Below, piece after piece: positions 7,291 to 17,153 of a stretch of DNA of 64,000 bases. Under the pieces are notes generated by a model, which was not told the DNA's origin, did no database searches, and saw only the letters and a program-made list of their open reading frames with translations. Numbering within the stretch: the stretch's first letter is position 1; every line of letters begins with the position of its first letter. The DNA comes from UBA7957 sp965224675. Its GTDB lineage: Bacteria; Pseudomonadota; Gammaproteobacteria; Granulosicoccales; Granulosicoccaceae. The stretch covers positions 2,108,001 to 2,172,000 of the forward strand of contig CBDDAA010000002.1 in assembly GCA_965224675.1 (NCBI GenBank). Reading direction: 5' to 3'. A program made the translations under genes and the position numbers.

Positions 7291-9708
7291 ATGAAGCTAA
7301 TTTGCTCAGGCGTGTTATTAGCGCTGGTTCTGCTGGCAGGATGCGCAACCCCCAGGGGGCCATACGCAGATATCGAAGAGCACTTAGCCAATCGTGAGTG
7401 GATGAAAGCGGTTATTGAAGCAAGAAAACAAAGGCGGGAACACCCGGACGATATCGCTTTGAAGTCCCGTTTGATTCAACTTGAGCAGCGTGCAGCGGAC
7501 TATTATTATCATTTGGGTAATAATATGCTAAATAGAGGTAATTTAAACGGTGCGCTAGGTCAGTTTCAGCAAGGATTGATTGCAAAACCCGAGCACGCAA
7601 AACTTGTCCAGGCGATACACATCGCACTCAATCACCAAAAGGCAAATTACTTTTATCAAGAGGCAGTGGCAAATTGGCAGTTGGGACGAATTGAAGATGC
7701 ACAATTGTATCTGGAAAAGGTTTTTACTGAGAATTCAGAGCATCCATCGGCAATTGCACTTCACAGACAGATCAAAGAATATGAGGATATTGAATCGACC
7801 TCACTGCTCTCAGCGTACTCAAAAGAGCGTATCAGTGTTGAATTTGATAATACGGACTTTAAAGGCGCATTTGGATTTATCGCTGAATCGTTTGGACTGA
7901 ATCTGGTTTACGACAGTGAATTGGAAATCAGGCCCGTTACCCTGACCGCAGAAGATATTTCAGTCCTTGAAGCATTGGATTTAATGGTCGCGGCTACGCA
8001 TACTTTTTACACAAAAACAGGTAAAAATACAATTCTGATCGCCGATGATACCGAACAAAAAAGACGTGAGTATGAAGAGTACTACATTCGTACATTTAAT
8101 CTGAAAGTCGCTGATGCAGAAGAAACAGCAGCCATGCTGACAGGTGTTCTGCAACTACAAAATATTACGGTCAATAAGACAATGAACTCGATTGTCGTAC
8201 GCGACAAAAGCAGTGTTCTGGAGCTTGCAGGGCAAATCATAGAAGCCAATGATCGAAAGCCTGCTGAGCTGGTACTGGAAGTTGAAATACTTGAAGTAAA
8301 CAGAGAAAAGACAGAACAGCTGGGTTTTGATTTCGGCTCTGAAATTAATGTTAATTACCCTTCTTTTTCAGCCAGTGGTTCCTGGGCAGAGGGGCTAAAA
8401 CTGGGTCGGGTATTGTTGCCGTCAATGGCTTTTCGTTATTTCAAAAAGGATCTTGACGCAAAAATTCTGGCTAATCCCAAGCTCCGGGTAATGGACAATA
8501 AAAAAGCTACCTTGCATGTGGGTGATCGTATTCCCTTTGCATCAACCACTACTGTTGAGGTGACAGGGCAATCGAGAACCAGCTTTGACTACAGAGACAT
8601 CGGCATAAAAATGGCCGTACAGCCCCGCGTCCATCTCGATAATTCAGTAACGGTAAAGCTGGGTCTTGAAGTGAGCAGCCTGGGTCATAATCTGGGAACC
8701 GCTTCTCAACCTGCATGGTCTGTCAGTACCCGAAACTCTACAACAGAAATGCTGCTTCGTGATGGTGAGACGGCAATTCTCGCCGGTTTAATCAAAGATG
8801 AAGATCGAAAGGCGCGTATAAAAGTACCGGGATTTGGTGATATTCCAGCCGTGGGCGCTCTTTTCACTAACAAAGATGATGGCAGCATTCGCACTGATGT
8901 TCTGCTTACAATTACACCTAAAATCGTAAGAAACTGGGACTTGCCCAATTCCAATGTCGCAAGCTTGTATTCCGGGTCAAAGAACAGTGTTACATCGCAG
9001 GCAAAATATGCAAAGCGTAAAGTGCCCACATCACTACCATCAGCGCTTATATTGTCGAAAGGCACGGATCAGCCGTCAGGTTTTAGTGGGGCTGTTTCAG
9101 GGCTTTCCCGACCCCGTATTTTCCCTAATACAAAAACAATAACCGCAGGCATACCCGCCGTCAAAGACAAAATAGAAGATGATGGCGATGACAAAAATAA
9201 CAGATTAAATGATATAGGTTTTGAGAAAGTAAATGTGCTGAAGGATGAAACCCGTTCTAGCCTGGATGGTTTGATATTGCCAGTACTAACGGATGATCTG
9301 GGTCTGCGATTCTCAATGGAAAACTATAATCTTGAGCACAAAGAAGAAGTCATCGTAGAAGTTTTGGCGCGAGGTTTGGACGCGATTGATCGTCTTGAGC
9401 TGGATGTATTGCTTGATCCGGCGGTATTAACGTTTCTTTCAGCAGATAAGGGGAATATAGACTCGGCAGAGTTTAGCGTAAATACGACGAACGACCGTAG
9501 CGTAGTGACACTGGCTTATGACGGCATTGAGGCTAATGGCAACAACGCACTTTCGCAGGAAGCCGTTGTTGCCAAATTGAAGTTTAAAGCCAGTGATGTG
9601 GGAAAGTCACTACTACTGCTTTCAGCACAAGCTGCGCAGATAGATGGTAAGCCAGTTAATCCAGTGAATATGAAAGCTTCCAAGGTTATCGTTAAAGGTA
9701 ATAACTAA
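7291..9708 (+). CDS. TPR-secretin-cohesin outer-membrane lipoprotein
   Basis: 805 residues. Lipobox LLAGC (Cys18), two or three TPR repeats (about 25-165), an STN-type short domain (about 185-250), a secretin N1-like domain (about 260-330), the secretin core (about 345-545, with VPGFGDIPAVGALF near 515) and a C-terminal cohesin-like beta domain (about 660-805). This layout is found in GspD-like secretins of unassigned systems, not in standard SctC/YscC. By position it may serve as the outer ring of this T3SS, or belong to a separate system. Start ATG follows a weak site (GGAATAAGTACAA). Confidence 0.8.
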   Translation: MKLICSGVLLALVLLAGCATPRGPYADIEEHLANREWMKAVIEARKQRREHPDDIALKSRLIQLEQRAADYYYHLGNNMLNRGNLNGALGQFQQGLIAKPEHAKLVQAIHIALNHQKANYFYQEAVANWQLGRIEDAQLYLEKVFTENSEHPSAIALHRQIKEYEDIESTSLLSAYSKERISVEFDNTDFKGAFGFIAESFGLNLVYDSELEIRPVTLTAEDISVLEALDLMVAATHTFYTKTGKNTILIADDTEQKRREYEEYYIRTFNLKVADAEETAAMLTGVLQLQNITVNKTMNSIVVRDKSSVLELAGQIIEANDRKPAELVLEVEILEVNREKTEQLGFDFGSEINVNYPSFSASGSWAEGLKLGRVLLPSMAFRYFKKDLDAKILANPKLRVMDNKKATLHVGDRIPFASTTTVEVTGQSRTSFDYRDIGIKMAVQPRVHLDNSVTVKLGLEVSSLGHNLGTASQPAWSVSTRNSTTEMLLRDGETAILAGLIKDEDRKARIKVPGFGDIPAVGALFTNKDDGSIRTDVLLTITPKIVRNWDLPNSNVASLYSGSKNSVTSQAKYAKRKVPTSLPSALILSKGTDQPSGFSGAVSGLSRPRIFPNTKTITAGIPAVKDKIEDDGDDKNNRLNDIGFEKVNVLKDETRSSLDGLILPVLTDDLGLRFSMENYNLEHKEEVIVEVLARGLDAIDRLELDVLLDPAVLTFLSADKGNIDSAEFSVNTTNDRSVVTLAYDGIEANGNNALSQEAVVAKLKFKASDVGKSLLLLSAQAAQIDGKPVNPVNMKASKVIVKGNN

Positions 9709-9713
9709 TCTGT

Positions 9714-10382
9714 TTAGGTTGTCGAGGGAAACAAATATCCGCCTTTCTTTTCAAACCAGCTGATAAACAGTGTTTCAAAGCTTTCCAATACCGACTCTTT
9801 TACCGATTTTCTTGCCGCCAGAGCTGTGGACCAACGCCTGATTCGTTCATCAGGGTAGAGTTGTATATCAGTTTTGGCTTCCACCAGATCCATACGCATA
9901 AATAAGGGCGCGATTGAGATGTCTATCAGACTCATCTCGCTGCCAGCAAAAAAAGGCCCGGCCTCATCGCATTGGGCTGAGAGTCGGCCGAGACTCTCAT
10001 AGAGTGATTGCCGCTCTTTCTCCATCGCCTCTTGATCTCCAGCATTAAGCATTTGAAACTGTGTCATTAATAATGACGAAGCAAACTCTATCCATGCCCG
10101 ATGATTGGCTTTCTGCAAGGGGTCTGCGGGGTGTAAGGATGGTGGATTGCTTTCATCCAGATATTCAGCGATAACAGCAGATTCAAAAATCGAGCTGTCT
10201 CCCACTCGAAGTACAGGGACTTTTCCCAGGGGTGAAATTTCTTTAAACCACTCTGGCGTATCTTCGAGATCAATATAAACCAAATCGTAGTCAACCGCTT
10301 TTTCCTTTAGTAAAATTACAGATCGTTGTACAAATGGGCAGAGGTTAAAGCTCACCAGTTGTAACTTCGGGATTTCATTCAT
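9714..10382 (-). CDS. Glutathione S-transferase family protein
   Basis: 222 residues with a thioredoxin-fold N-terminal domain (LVSFNLCPFVQRSVILLKEK; CPFVQR at about 16-21; the IFESAVIAEYLDE segment binding glutathione near 65) and an all-helical C-terminal domain. CPF in the active site places it with omega/SspA-like GSTs that use cysteine. Convergent with the secretin gene, five bases apart. Substrate unknown. Confidence 0.85.
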   Translation of the reverse strand: MNEIPKLQLVSFNLCPFVQRSVILLKEKAVDYDLVYIDLEDTPEWFKEISPLGKVPVLRVGDSSIFESAVIAEYLDESNPPSLHPADPLQKANHRAWIEFASSLLMTQFQMLNAGDQEAMEKERQSLYESLGRLSAQCDEAGPFFAGSEMSLIDISIAPLFMRMDLVEAKTDIQLYPDERIRRWSTALAARKSVKESVLESFETLFISWFEKKGGYLFPSTT

Positions 10383-10477
10383 AGTTATTCCTGTTTATTT
10401 ATAGTCGGTGTATTTCACGGATTTGCATGATGATCATGTAGCCCATTGATTGTACTCTGTATTGCCTGAAGATTCCT

Positions 10478-10495
10478 AGCAGGCTGTTGAAAATT
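10478..10495 (+). repeat. Single MITE end remnant
   Basis: AGCAGGCTGTTGAAAATT matches the terminal repeat of the two MITEs at 55084 and 56224 (AGCAGCCTGTTGAAAA). No second end is seen nearby, so this is a solo end or decayed copy. Confidence 0.35.
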
Positions 10496-10584
10496 AAGTA
10501 CAGATGAAAAAATTGCTGTCACAAACATCTCTTTTCACAGGCAAATAATACCGCTCAGATAATCCAGAGAAATAAAGACTGCAG

Positions 10585-13500
10585 TTACTTTTCGTTCAAA
10601 ACAACGTCAATAGTAGTTTTTTTATTGCCTCGAAGGTAAACAATCGAGGTTTTTTCTCCGGGCGATAAATCTTTTAATGCTGCGGATACATCTCTGATAC
10701 CAGCAATCTCTTTGTCTGCCATTCTTATAATTATATCCCCTCCCTGTAATCCTGAATTTGCTGCAGGTGATTTAGGGACAACGCCATCGAGCCGATAACC
10801 AATCCCCGTCCAGGTAAAGTCGGGTACAGTGCCAAGGTTGACTTTTCGTTGCTGTTTTGGAAGCATAGTGTTGCTGCCGTTATCAAGTGTTACTGACAGA
10901 GGTTCTTTACGGGATGTGAGGTAGTCAATGGCTTCTTTGCTAACGACCGCTACTTTAAGCAAACCTGGCAGGTCAATCTTCTCAGCGGTATCACTGGGTT
11001 GATGGTAGTCAAGATTAGCGCCAGAGAATAACTGCACTGCGGGAATCCTCACAGCATGAAAACTGTTCTGGTCACTGGCATCCAGTGCTTCATTAACGAC
11101 TGATATTGAAACACCACTAACAAAGCCGATGCCTCGGAAAATATGCTGCCACTCGGCGGCAGAATCTACACCCAAAACCAGTAATTTTCCCTTATTTAAC
11201 CGTCCTACCGTATCCAGGTTGATCATGGCAAAGACGCTGTTCGGCAGATCTTTCAGTTGCTCAACAAAATATTTGGAGCCTAGCTTACCTGTCTCTTCAG
11301 CTGTGAATGCGACAAATACAATACTGCGTTCCGGTTTAACAGCACCCCCCAGAACTCTGGCCAGCTCAAGTAAAACAGCAACACCACTGGCATTATCATC
11401 AGCACCATAATGGACTTTACCCTTATTTTTATCCCGCACATCCGGCCAGCCCAGACCCAAATGATCGTAGTGTGCACCGATTACAATGCTTTGCTCTGCA
11501 TACGCCGGATTGGTTCCGGGCAATATGCCAATTACATTTTTAAGTGTAGTCTGACGCTCAGGGTCTCCACTCTTGCTCTGCCATGTCTGCAAATAGTTGT
11601 CAGCGTTATCACCACCTGCCTGCAACCCTGCTGCTTTAAATGCATCACTGATCATGTCAGCCACTTTATCCAGCCCGACTGAGCCAAATCCACGACCTTG
11701 AAACGCTTTTTGTGTTAAAAAATTAATCGTCTCCAGCATTTTTGTCGTACTAAACAGGCTGACAGGATTAATTAAGGCATCGTTGCTTTCCAACAGACCT
11801 CTGCTGACAGCAGTATCAGTTAAAAAGGCCGTCATGGGTGAATGGGTTATCGGCCAGCGTCCTTTTAGCGTATTCTTAGGTTCCGTACCCGTGAAAGCCA
11901 GATGACTGTATTTGTGATAATGCGGTAGCTTGCGTGCGAGTCCAGGTAGTGCATCAGGCAAATCCGTGGCGATAAAACTTAATGCAGGCTTGTTTTTTGT
12001 CTCTTGTCTACTCACCAAAGCAATAGAAGTACCGTTGGTAAGTAAAGCGTTATTATCAATTTTCAACCTATCTGCATCCAGATCAATCGCATAATCCTTA
12101 AGGGTCGATTTGAAAGTGCCGAGAAATTTATTTTCCCAACCCATCAGGGTAATTGCCTGGTCATCCGGTAAGGAGTCCAACTCATCGTCCCATTGAATAA
12201 TTATTTTGTCCGGCCCCATACGCTGCATTTTTTCAGCGAAAATTTCGTAAGCTTTTTTGAGTTCAGGGTTGGCCTTACGGGGCAATACTACGCGTAATTG
12301 TTTGCTACCAAATACACGAGTAAACGCGGGCGGGGTTTCTTCGACTGCCAATTTACGAAATAAATCAAACTCGGGATCTATATCCAGACGTAATGGTTTG
12401 ACTGCCAAGTCTACTGAAAACATCTGTTGCTTTTGCTTCATGGAAATTCGTAATTGCTTTGCCTGTAGTGTGTTCTCCAGGGTAATCGCAATGGGTATAT
12501 CCAAGGGGTATGCAGACTCGGATTGAATCTGCTGTAGATTGAAGCCCAATCGGTAACCGCCATCGATTTTCTTTACTGTTGGTTTTTCAAGTTGCAAGGC
12601 CGGTGCGCCTGTTCTTAACACCCATTGATCAAAAAAGCCCTTTAAAGATTTGTCCGATATTTTTTCGAATACTTGGCGTATATTATCAAACGATGCTGTA
12701 CGAAAACGATACTGCTGATAAAATGCCTGCAAACCCTCACGAAAGCGCATATCACCAATAGTTTGTCTAAGCATATGAAATAACATCAAAGACTTTCCAT
12801 AGCCCACCGCTTCAGATGCTGAGCTGTGGCGCCCACGAAACTGAGATAATGCAAAGTCGTGTTTGCGGCTTGCATAATCGCTGTATTTTTGCAATCCATG
12901 TTGTCGATATTGCGCATCCTTGCCTTGCTGTTGTTTGATCAAATGATCGGCTAAATAAGCGGTCAGGCCCTCGCTCCAGTTGCCACTTTTATAATCAACA
13001 TAAACGCCATTGCCCCACCAATTATGTAAAATTTCATGTGGATAGGAAGAATTAATAATAAAGGGCAGGCGAATGACTTTGGAACCGAGCAAGGTAAAGG
13101 AAGGCATGCCATAGCCGGTTTCCCAAAAATTTTCTACCAGTGCAAATTTATTGTATGGATAATCGCCCAACAAGGATTGGTACATCTCCAGATATTGAGT
13201 TGTGGCTTCCAGGTATTTTTTTGCCAATTTTTCATCAGCCTCACGCAGATAAACCTGGGTGCTTATACCTGCGGCTTTCTGCTTGTATTCGTAAAAACGG
13301 GCAGCAATCAGATAAATCTCTTCTTGTGGGTGAGACTCATGCCAATTACTTTTTTCTGTATTCGGATCAGAACGGCCCTGAGAAACAGCCTTCCAGCCAT
13401 CGGGCAGATCAATGGATAAATCAAAACTGATGCTATTGTTGTCTGGGAACTGCGGATACCAATTAGAGCTGCCTGAGAGAAAAACACCTTCTGAGGATAT

Positions 13501-13935
13501 TATGCCGGTGGTGCTACGAAACCCCCGGGATTGCTCCTTGCCATCATCTTCTAGCGATTGATTTATTTTTCCTTTGTAGCCGAGCTTAAACGTATTTTCT
13601 CCATTGCGTAAGACAACGCGGTAATGGTTAGAAACCGATCTGTTCAGCGCAGATATTCTTTCAAGGGAGAGATTACTGCCTAGTAGTACGGGTGTTAGAG
13701 CAGGGTGAAGGGAGAACTCAACACTTCCAGGCGAGGGGGTGGGAAAGGTGATCGTATCAACCACTTTTATTGTGTGCTCCTGCGGTGCAAGAGAAACCTC
13801 AAGCTGATGATGTACGGTATGGCTTGCTGCTGAAGCATATTTTGTACATATACCCAGCAAAAAAATAATACAAATCAGCCCAAAGGAAACACCAATTCTT
13901 CTTATGTTGAATCGATTACTAACAATACAACTCAC
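10585..13935 (-). CDS. Secreted M1-like/M28 peptidase fusion with PDZ
   Basis: 1116 residues. N-terminal signal/anchor segment (about 12-36). Domain 1 is M1-like (gluzincin): HEILHNWW near residue 300 with the second Glu in NWSEGLTAY; the usual GAMEN is replaced by YGMPSF, so aminopeptidase specificity may differ. Domain 2 is an M28 di-zinc exopeptidase (GAHYDHLG near 815, ADDNASGVAVLLELA, AFTAEETGKLGS). Domain 3 is a PDZ (about 1030-1116, GLQGGDIIIRMADKEI). It probably degrades peptides in the periplasm or outside the cell. Start overlaps the stop of the upstream TolB-like gene by four bases, so the two form an operon. Confidence 0.85.
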   Translation of the reverse strand: MSCIVSNRFNIRRIGVSFGLICIIFLLGICTKYASAASHTVHHQLEVSLAPQEHTIKVVDTITFPTPSPGSVEFSLHPALTPVLLGSNLSLERISALNRSVSNHYRVVLRNGENTFKLGYKGKINQSLEDDGKEQSRGFRSTTGIISSEGVFLSGSSNWYPQFPDNNSISFDLSIDLPDGWKAVSQGRSDPNTEKSNWHESHPQEEIYLIAARFYEYKQKAAGISTQVYLREADEKLAKKYLEATTQYLEMYQSLLGDYPYNKFALVENFWETGYGMPSFTLLGSKVIRLPFIINSSYPHEILHNWWGNGVYVDYKSGNWSEGLTAYLADHLIKQQQGKDAQYRQHGLQKYSDYASRKHDFALSQFRGRHSSASEAVGYGKSLMLFHMLRQTIGDMRFREGLQAFYQQYRFRTASFDNIRQVFEKISDKSLKGFFDQWVLRTGAPALQLEKPTVKKIDGGYRLGFNLQQIQSESAYPLDIPIAITLENTLQAKQLRISMKQKQQMFSVDLAVKPLRLDIDPEFDLFRKLAVEETPPAFTRVFGSKQLRVVLPRKANPELKKAYEIFAEKMQRMGPDKIIIQWDDELDSLPDDQAITLMGWENKFLGTFKSTLKDYAIDLDADRLKIDNNALLTNGTSIALVSRQETKNKPALSFIATDLPDALPGLARKLPHYHKYSHLAFTGTEPKNTLKGRWPITHSPMTAFLTDTAVSRGLLESNDALINPVSLFSTTKMLETINFLTQKAFQGRGFGSVGLDKVADMISDAFKAAGLQAGGDNADNYLQTWQSKSGDPERQTTLKNVIGILPGTNPAYAEQSIVIGAHYDHLGLGWPDVRDKNKGKVHYGADDNASGVAVLLELARVLGGAVKPERSIVFVAFTAEETGKLGSKYFVEQLKDLPNSVFAMINLDTVGRLNKGKLLVLGVDSAAEWQHIFRGIGFVSGVSISVVNEALDASDQNSFHAVRIPAVQLFSGANLDYHQPSDTAEKIDLPGLLKVAVVSKEAIDYLTSRKEPLSVTLDNGSNTMLPKQQRKVNLGTVPDFTWTGIGYRLDGVVPKSPAANSGLQGGDIIIRMADKEIAGIRDVSAALKDLSPGEKTSIVYLRGNKKTTIDVVLNEK

Positions 13936-15005
13936 TCTTTTTCTTCCCAGTCAGCAATAAATATATCCGTGGCACGCGGTTTCCGAGGGTTGCGGTTTGA
14001 ACCAAAGGCAATTTTTTTTCCATCAGCCGAAAACATCGGAAAACTGTCAAATACCTCGTTCTCAGTAATTCGCTTCAATCCGCTGCCATCATCGTCAATC
14101 AGATACAGCTCAAAGTTATGCCCGTATTGTTTAATATCTGCGTGCCAGTCATCTCTATTGCTGGAGAAGATAATACGCTTGCCGTCAGGGTGCCAGGAGG
14201 GCGCCCAATTGGTAGCACCGTTCTCAGTAAGGCGTGTTTTATTACTGCCATCAACGTTCATCACCCAGATATCCAGTGGTGTCGCCACAATGTAATTATT
14301 CTTCATATTGTCCTGCCATTGGGCTTTTTCTTTATCGGTCTGCGGATACCATGAGCGCCAGACGATCTTTTTTCCATCGGGTGAAAACCAGGGGCCACCA
14401 TCGTAACCCAATGTATCAGTCAGGCGTTTTAGATTGCTGCCATCAGCATCCATGATGTAGATATCAAAATTATTCTCCCGTTGTGAACCGAAAACAATTT
14501 TTTCCCCATCAGAAGAAATAACCGGCTCCGCATCGTACCTGGGGTTGTCTGTTAGTTTACGTAAATCAGAACCGTCTGCATTAGCTTTGTAAATATCGTA
14601 AGGATACAGGGGCCAGGCATAACGAATGCCGGGTGGAAACTCAGGCTTTGGCGGACAGGCGCCCGATAAATGACTGGTCGAAGCAAAGATAATTTCCTCG
14701 CTACCAGGATAGAAAAAAGAACAAGTATGCGCACCTTGATCCGGGCTAACAAGTCGCTTGTCAGAACCATCGATATTCATTGTCCAGATCTTGTCACAGG
14801 CAACACCACCCCGGCTGGATTGGTAGATCAACTGCTTGCCGTCATTACTAAAGTAAGCCTCGCCGTTATCACCCTCTGACGTAAGCTGAGTGACGTTGCT
14901 CATGTATTTGTCAGAAGACTGCACAAGCTCCATCTGAGCGGAAATAGGGCTGCTGAATACGAATAAGATTAGTGTTAGATAAAATACTTTCATGGCTGAA
15001 TTCAT
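13932..15005 (-). CDS. TolB-like PD40 beta-propeller, periplasmic
   Basis: 357 residues with a signal peptide (about 1-23, ending ISAQ) and five or six PD40/WD40-like TolB repeats of the type DGKKIVFGSNR, each preceded by IYIMDADGSNLKRLT-like strands. Such propellers bind peptides or polysaccharide or act as partner of peptidases. It is first in the two-gene operon with the M1-M28 peptidase, which suggests a substrate-binding partner. It is not the tolB of the Tol-Pal cluster: no tolA or pal nearby. Confidence 0.82.
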   Translation of the reverse strand: MNSAMKVFYLTLILFVFSSPISAQMELVQSSDKYMSNVTQLTSEGDNGEAYFSNDGKQLIYQSSRGGVACDKIWTMNIDGSDKRLVSPDQGAHTCSFFYPGSEEIIFASTSHLSGACPPKPEFPPGIRYAWPLYPYDIYKANADGSDLRKLTDNPRYDAEPVISSDGEKIVFGSQRENNFDIYIMDADGSNLKRLTDTLGYDGGPWFSPDGKKIVWRSWYPQTDKEKAQWQDNMKNNYIVATPLDIWVMNVDGSNKTRLTENGATNWAPSWHPDGKRIIFSSNRDDWHADIKQYGHNFELYLIDDDGSGLKRITENEVFDSFPMFSADGKKIAFGSNRNPRKPRATDIFIADWEEKE

Positions 15006-15128
15006 TTGCTGAACCTGTATTTACGGATAGCGTAACTGTAGCGAATTTTTTGGAAATCTGGAATCAATTTGTTCTATATAAGTTGGCAGGCGTTCTCAAT
15101 AATTGGAAAACTCCCAGTAGTTCAATGA

Positions 15129-16538
15129 TTAGCTGCTACAGGGTAAATTATCCAAAGGGCTATAGGCACTAACGCCAGGGCGATCCAGTACATGTGTGTA
15201 AATCATCGTAGTAGAAACATCCGCATGACCCAACAGCACCTGAACGGTGCGAATGTCATGGTTGGCTTCCAGCAAGTGTGTAGTAAAGCAATGACGTAGT
15301 GTATGACAACCCACTCTTTTGTTGAAATTACATGCAATAGAGGCGCGTTTTATCGCTTTTTGCAATGCACTTTCATGCAGATGATGGCGACGAATCTTGC
15401 CTCCTCTTGGATCAACAGAAAGCCGGCCTGAGGGAAATAAAAACTGCCACTTAAACTCATGTCTCGCGTTTGGGTACTTCCGGTGCAAAGCATCTGGCAA
15501 TACCACCTCACCATAGCCTGCAGCACAATCTTTTTGATGAAGTTTGCGTACGGCCAAAATCTGCGCTTGCAGGTTATCGACCAAGGTGGCAGGAAGTGGT
15601 ACGTAACGATCTTTCTTTCCTTTTGCCTGATGCACATAAATACGGTTATATTCAAAATCCAGATCCTGGATACGTAATCGCATCGCCTCAAGCAAACGCA
15701 TACCCGTTCCATAGAGTAATGACGCCAGCAGCCTATGGACGCCATTGAGTTGATCAAGTAACCGGAATACCTCTTTAGGTCTAAGAACAACGGGCAAATT
15801 TTTTGGCCGTTTTGCCCTGGTAAATGCCTCCATGTCGTCCAGCTGATGATCAAGAACTTTATGATAAAGAAATACCAATGCATTAAGTGCCTGGTTTTGA
15901 GTACTGGCTGAAACCCGTCTTTGAATAGCCAGGTAGTCAAGAAATGATTTTACTTCATTGATCCCGGTTAGCTCTGGAGAGACATCCTTGCAAAACATAA
16001 TATAACGACAAACCCATTGCTCATAAGTTTGCTCAGTGCGATAAGCGTAACCTCTTCGTCTTATTTCCCCGACAAGGCGTACAATAATATCCCGATGTTT
16101 TGCGCGAACCTGTTGTTGCGGTCCTTCACTTTTTTTCTCTTTTAGGAAAGTAAGTTCCTCCGGTGACAATTGACGGGCGATGGTCGGATGATCAATTTCC
16201 AGTTGTTTCGCAGAATCCAACCAATAATTCCAATTAATCTGCTGGCAAACAGGTAACGCGAATAATTCGCAATACAATATCCGTATCGCATCGATTCGCT
16301 GTGCAAATTGCCAGCTTTTGAGCTTGTTCTGGCGGCCTATCTCCTCAAAGTAACTGCTGATTTCTGCTGCAGTAAGTGTCTTGATTTTCTGCCTGTTTTG
16401 CGCCTTAATAAACGCTTCAACGTGTTTAACGTACCACCGTTGCTGTTTTTCAGGGATATTTGCTTTTGTTAGATATATCAAGTAGTTTGAGAAGAAGCGT
16501 GATACTGCGTCCGAAGACATTTTGGGGGTGTCAGCCAT
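15129..16538 (-). CDS. intI: Integron integrase IntI with extra N-terminal domain
   Basis: Tyrosine recombinase with R281, H412-x-x-R415, H438 and nucleophile Y447, and the segment unique to integron integrases (residues 350-370, ALHRKYPNARHE...FLFPS) that binds the flipped-out bases of folded attC. At 469 aa it is about 140 longer than usual IntI (320-340). The usual start aligns near residue 145; residues 1-140 look like a second SAM-like core-binding domain. Encoded opposite to the cassettes, about 140 bases from attI, the normal arrangement. No clear LexA box was seen upstream. Confidence 0.95.
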   Translation of the reverse strand: MADTPKMSSDAVSRFFSNYLIYLTKANIPEKQQRWYVKHVEAFIKAQNRQKIKTLTAAEISSYFEEIGRQNKLKSWQFAQRIDAIRILYCELFALPVCQQINWNYWLDSAKQLEIDHPTIARQLSPEELTFLKEKKSEGPQQQVRAKHRDIIVRLVGEIRRRGYAYRTEQTYEQWVCRYIMFCKDVSPELTGINEVKSFLDYLAIQRRVSASTQNQALNALVFLYHKVLDHQLDDMEAFTRAKRPKNLPVVLRPKEVFRLLDQLNGVHRLLASLLYGTGMRLLEAMRLRIQDLDFEYNRIYVHQAKGKKDRYVPLPATLVDNLQAQILAVRKLHQKDCAAGYGEVVLPDALHRKYPNARHEFKWQFLFPSGRLSVDPRGGKIRRHHLHESALQKAIKRASIACNFNKRVGCHTLRHCFTTHLLEANHDIRTVQVLLGHADVSTTMIYTHVLDRPGVSAYSPLDNLPCSS

Positions 16539-16599
16539 ATGGCCTCCTTGCTAAAATAACCGGGCATCCTGCCCACAAAGGGAACTGAATGAAAATTGT

Positions 16600-16690
16600 A
16601 CTATACTGCTTACGCCAAATCTATACAATTCAGAAGCAGTCTATCACCGAAGGGCGCGTAAGCGGTCTAATACACTGTTAGGTTTCAAAA
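16600..16690 (+). other. attI: attI site of the chromosomal integron
   Basis: Lies between the integrase start and the first cassette. The simple core site GTTAGGT is at 16677-16683, in the orientation expected for cassette insertion. The outer limit towards the integrase is inferred. Confidence 0.7.
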
Positions 16691-16726
16691 GCACCTGTTT
16701 ACAAAATCACCTATAACGGCTATAGT

Positions 16727-16742
16727 TTGTACATATGTACAA
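16727..16742. promoter_or_regulatory. 16-bp palindromic operator of first TA cassette
   Basis: TTGTACATATGTACAA is a perfect inverted repeat 12 bases before the toxin start. Likely the autoregulatory site of the toxin-antitoxin pair. Confidence 0.5.
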
Positions 16743-16754
16743 CATTGGATAAAA

Positions 16755-17153
16755 ATGTACCTCACTATAGATACATCGGCTTTGATTGCGGTTGTTGGAA
16801 ATGAAACGTCGAAAGATAGAATAATAGAAATTACAGCAAGCTATTCACTTTATGCTCCTGTATCAGTGCACTGGGAAATTGGTAATGCATTTTCTGCCAT
16901 GTTTAAAAGACAGAAAACGGATCTAGAATTAGCAAAGCTTGCGCTGAAAGCTTATCAAGAGGTTCCCTTAAAATTTATTGAGGTTCCGTTAGAGCAAGCA
17001 CTGGAGTTGTCTTATAGTCAAAAAATCTATGCCTACGATGCTTATCTTATCCTGTGTGCCCAACAAACAAGCACTCCATTATTAACGTTAGATCGAGGTC
17101 TAAAGATGGTGGCAAAAAATATTGGTCTTCACGTTTTAGAGGTTGAGTCATGA
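16755..17153 (+). CDS. PIN-domain toxin, VapC-like
   Basis: 132 residues with the PIN acidic quartet: D6 (IDTSALIAV), E42 in the VHWEIGNA segment, D94 region (YAYDAYLILCA) and D112 (LLTLDRG). VapC toxins cleave tRNA or rRNA. The toxin gene comes first and overlaps the antitoxin by four bases, the reverse of the usual vapBC order. First cassette after attI, so it is nearest to any integron promoter. Confidence 0.85.
   Translation: MYLTIDTSALIAVVGNETSKDRIIEITASYSLYAPVSVHWEIGNAFSAMFKRQKTDLELAKLALKAYQEVPLKFIEVPLEQALELSYSQKIYAYDAYLILCAQQTSTPLLTLDRGLKMVAKNIGLHVLEVES

Noticed and set aside
16539..16676. LexA box controlling the integrase
   Set aside because: No CTGT-N8-ACAG or close variant found between the integrase start and attI.
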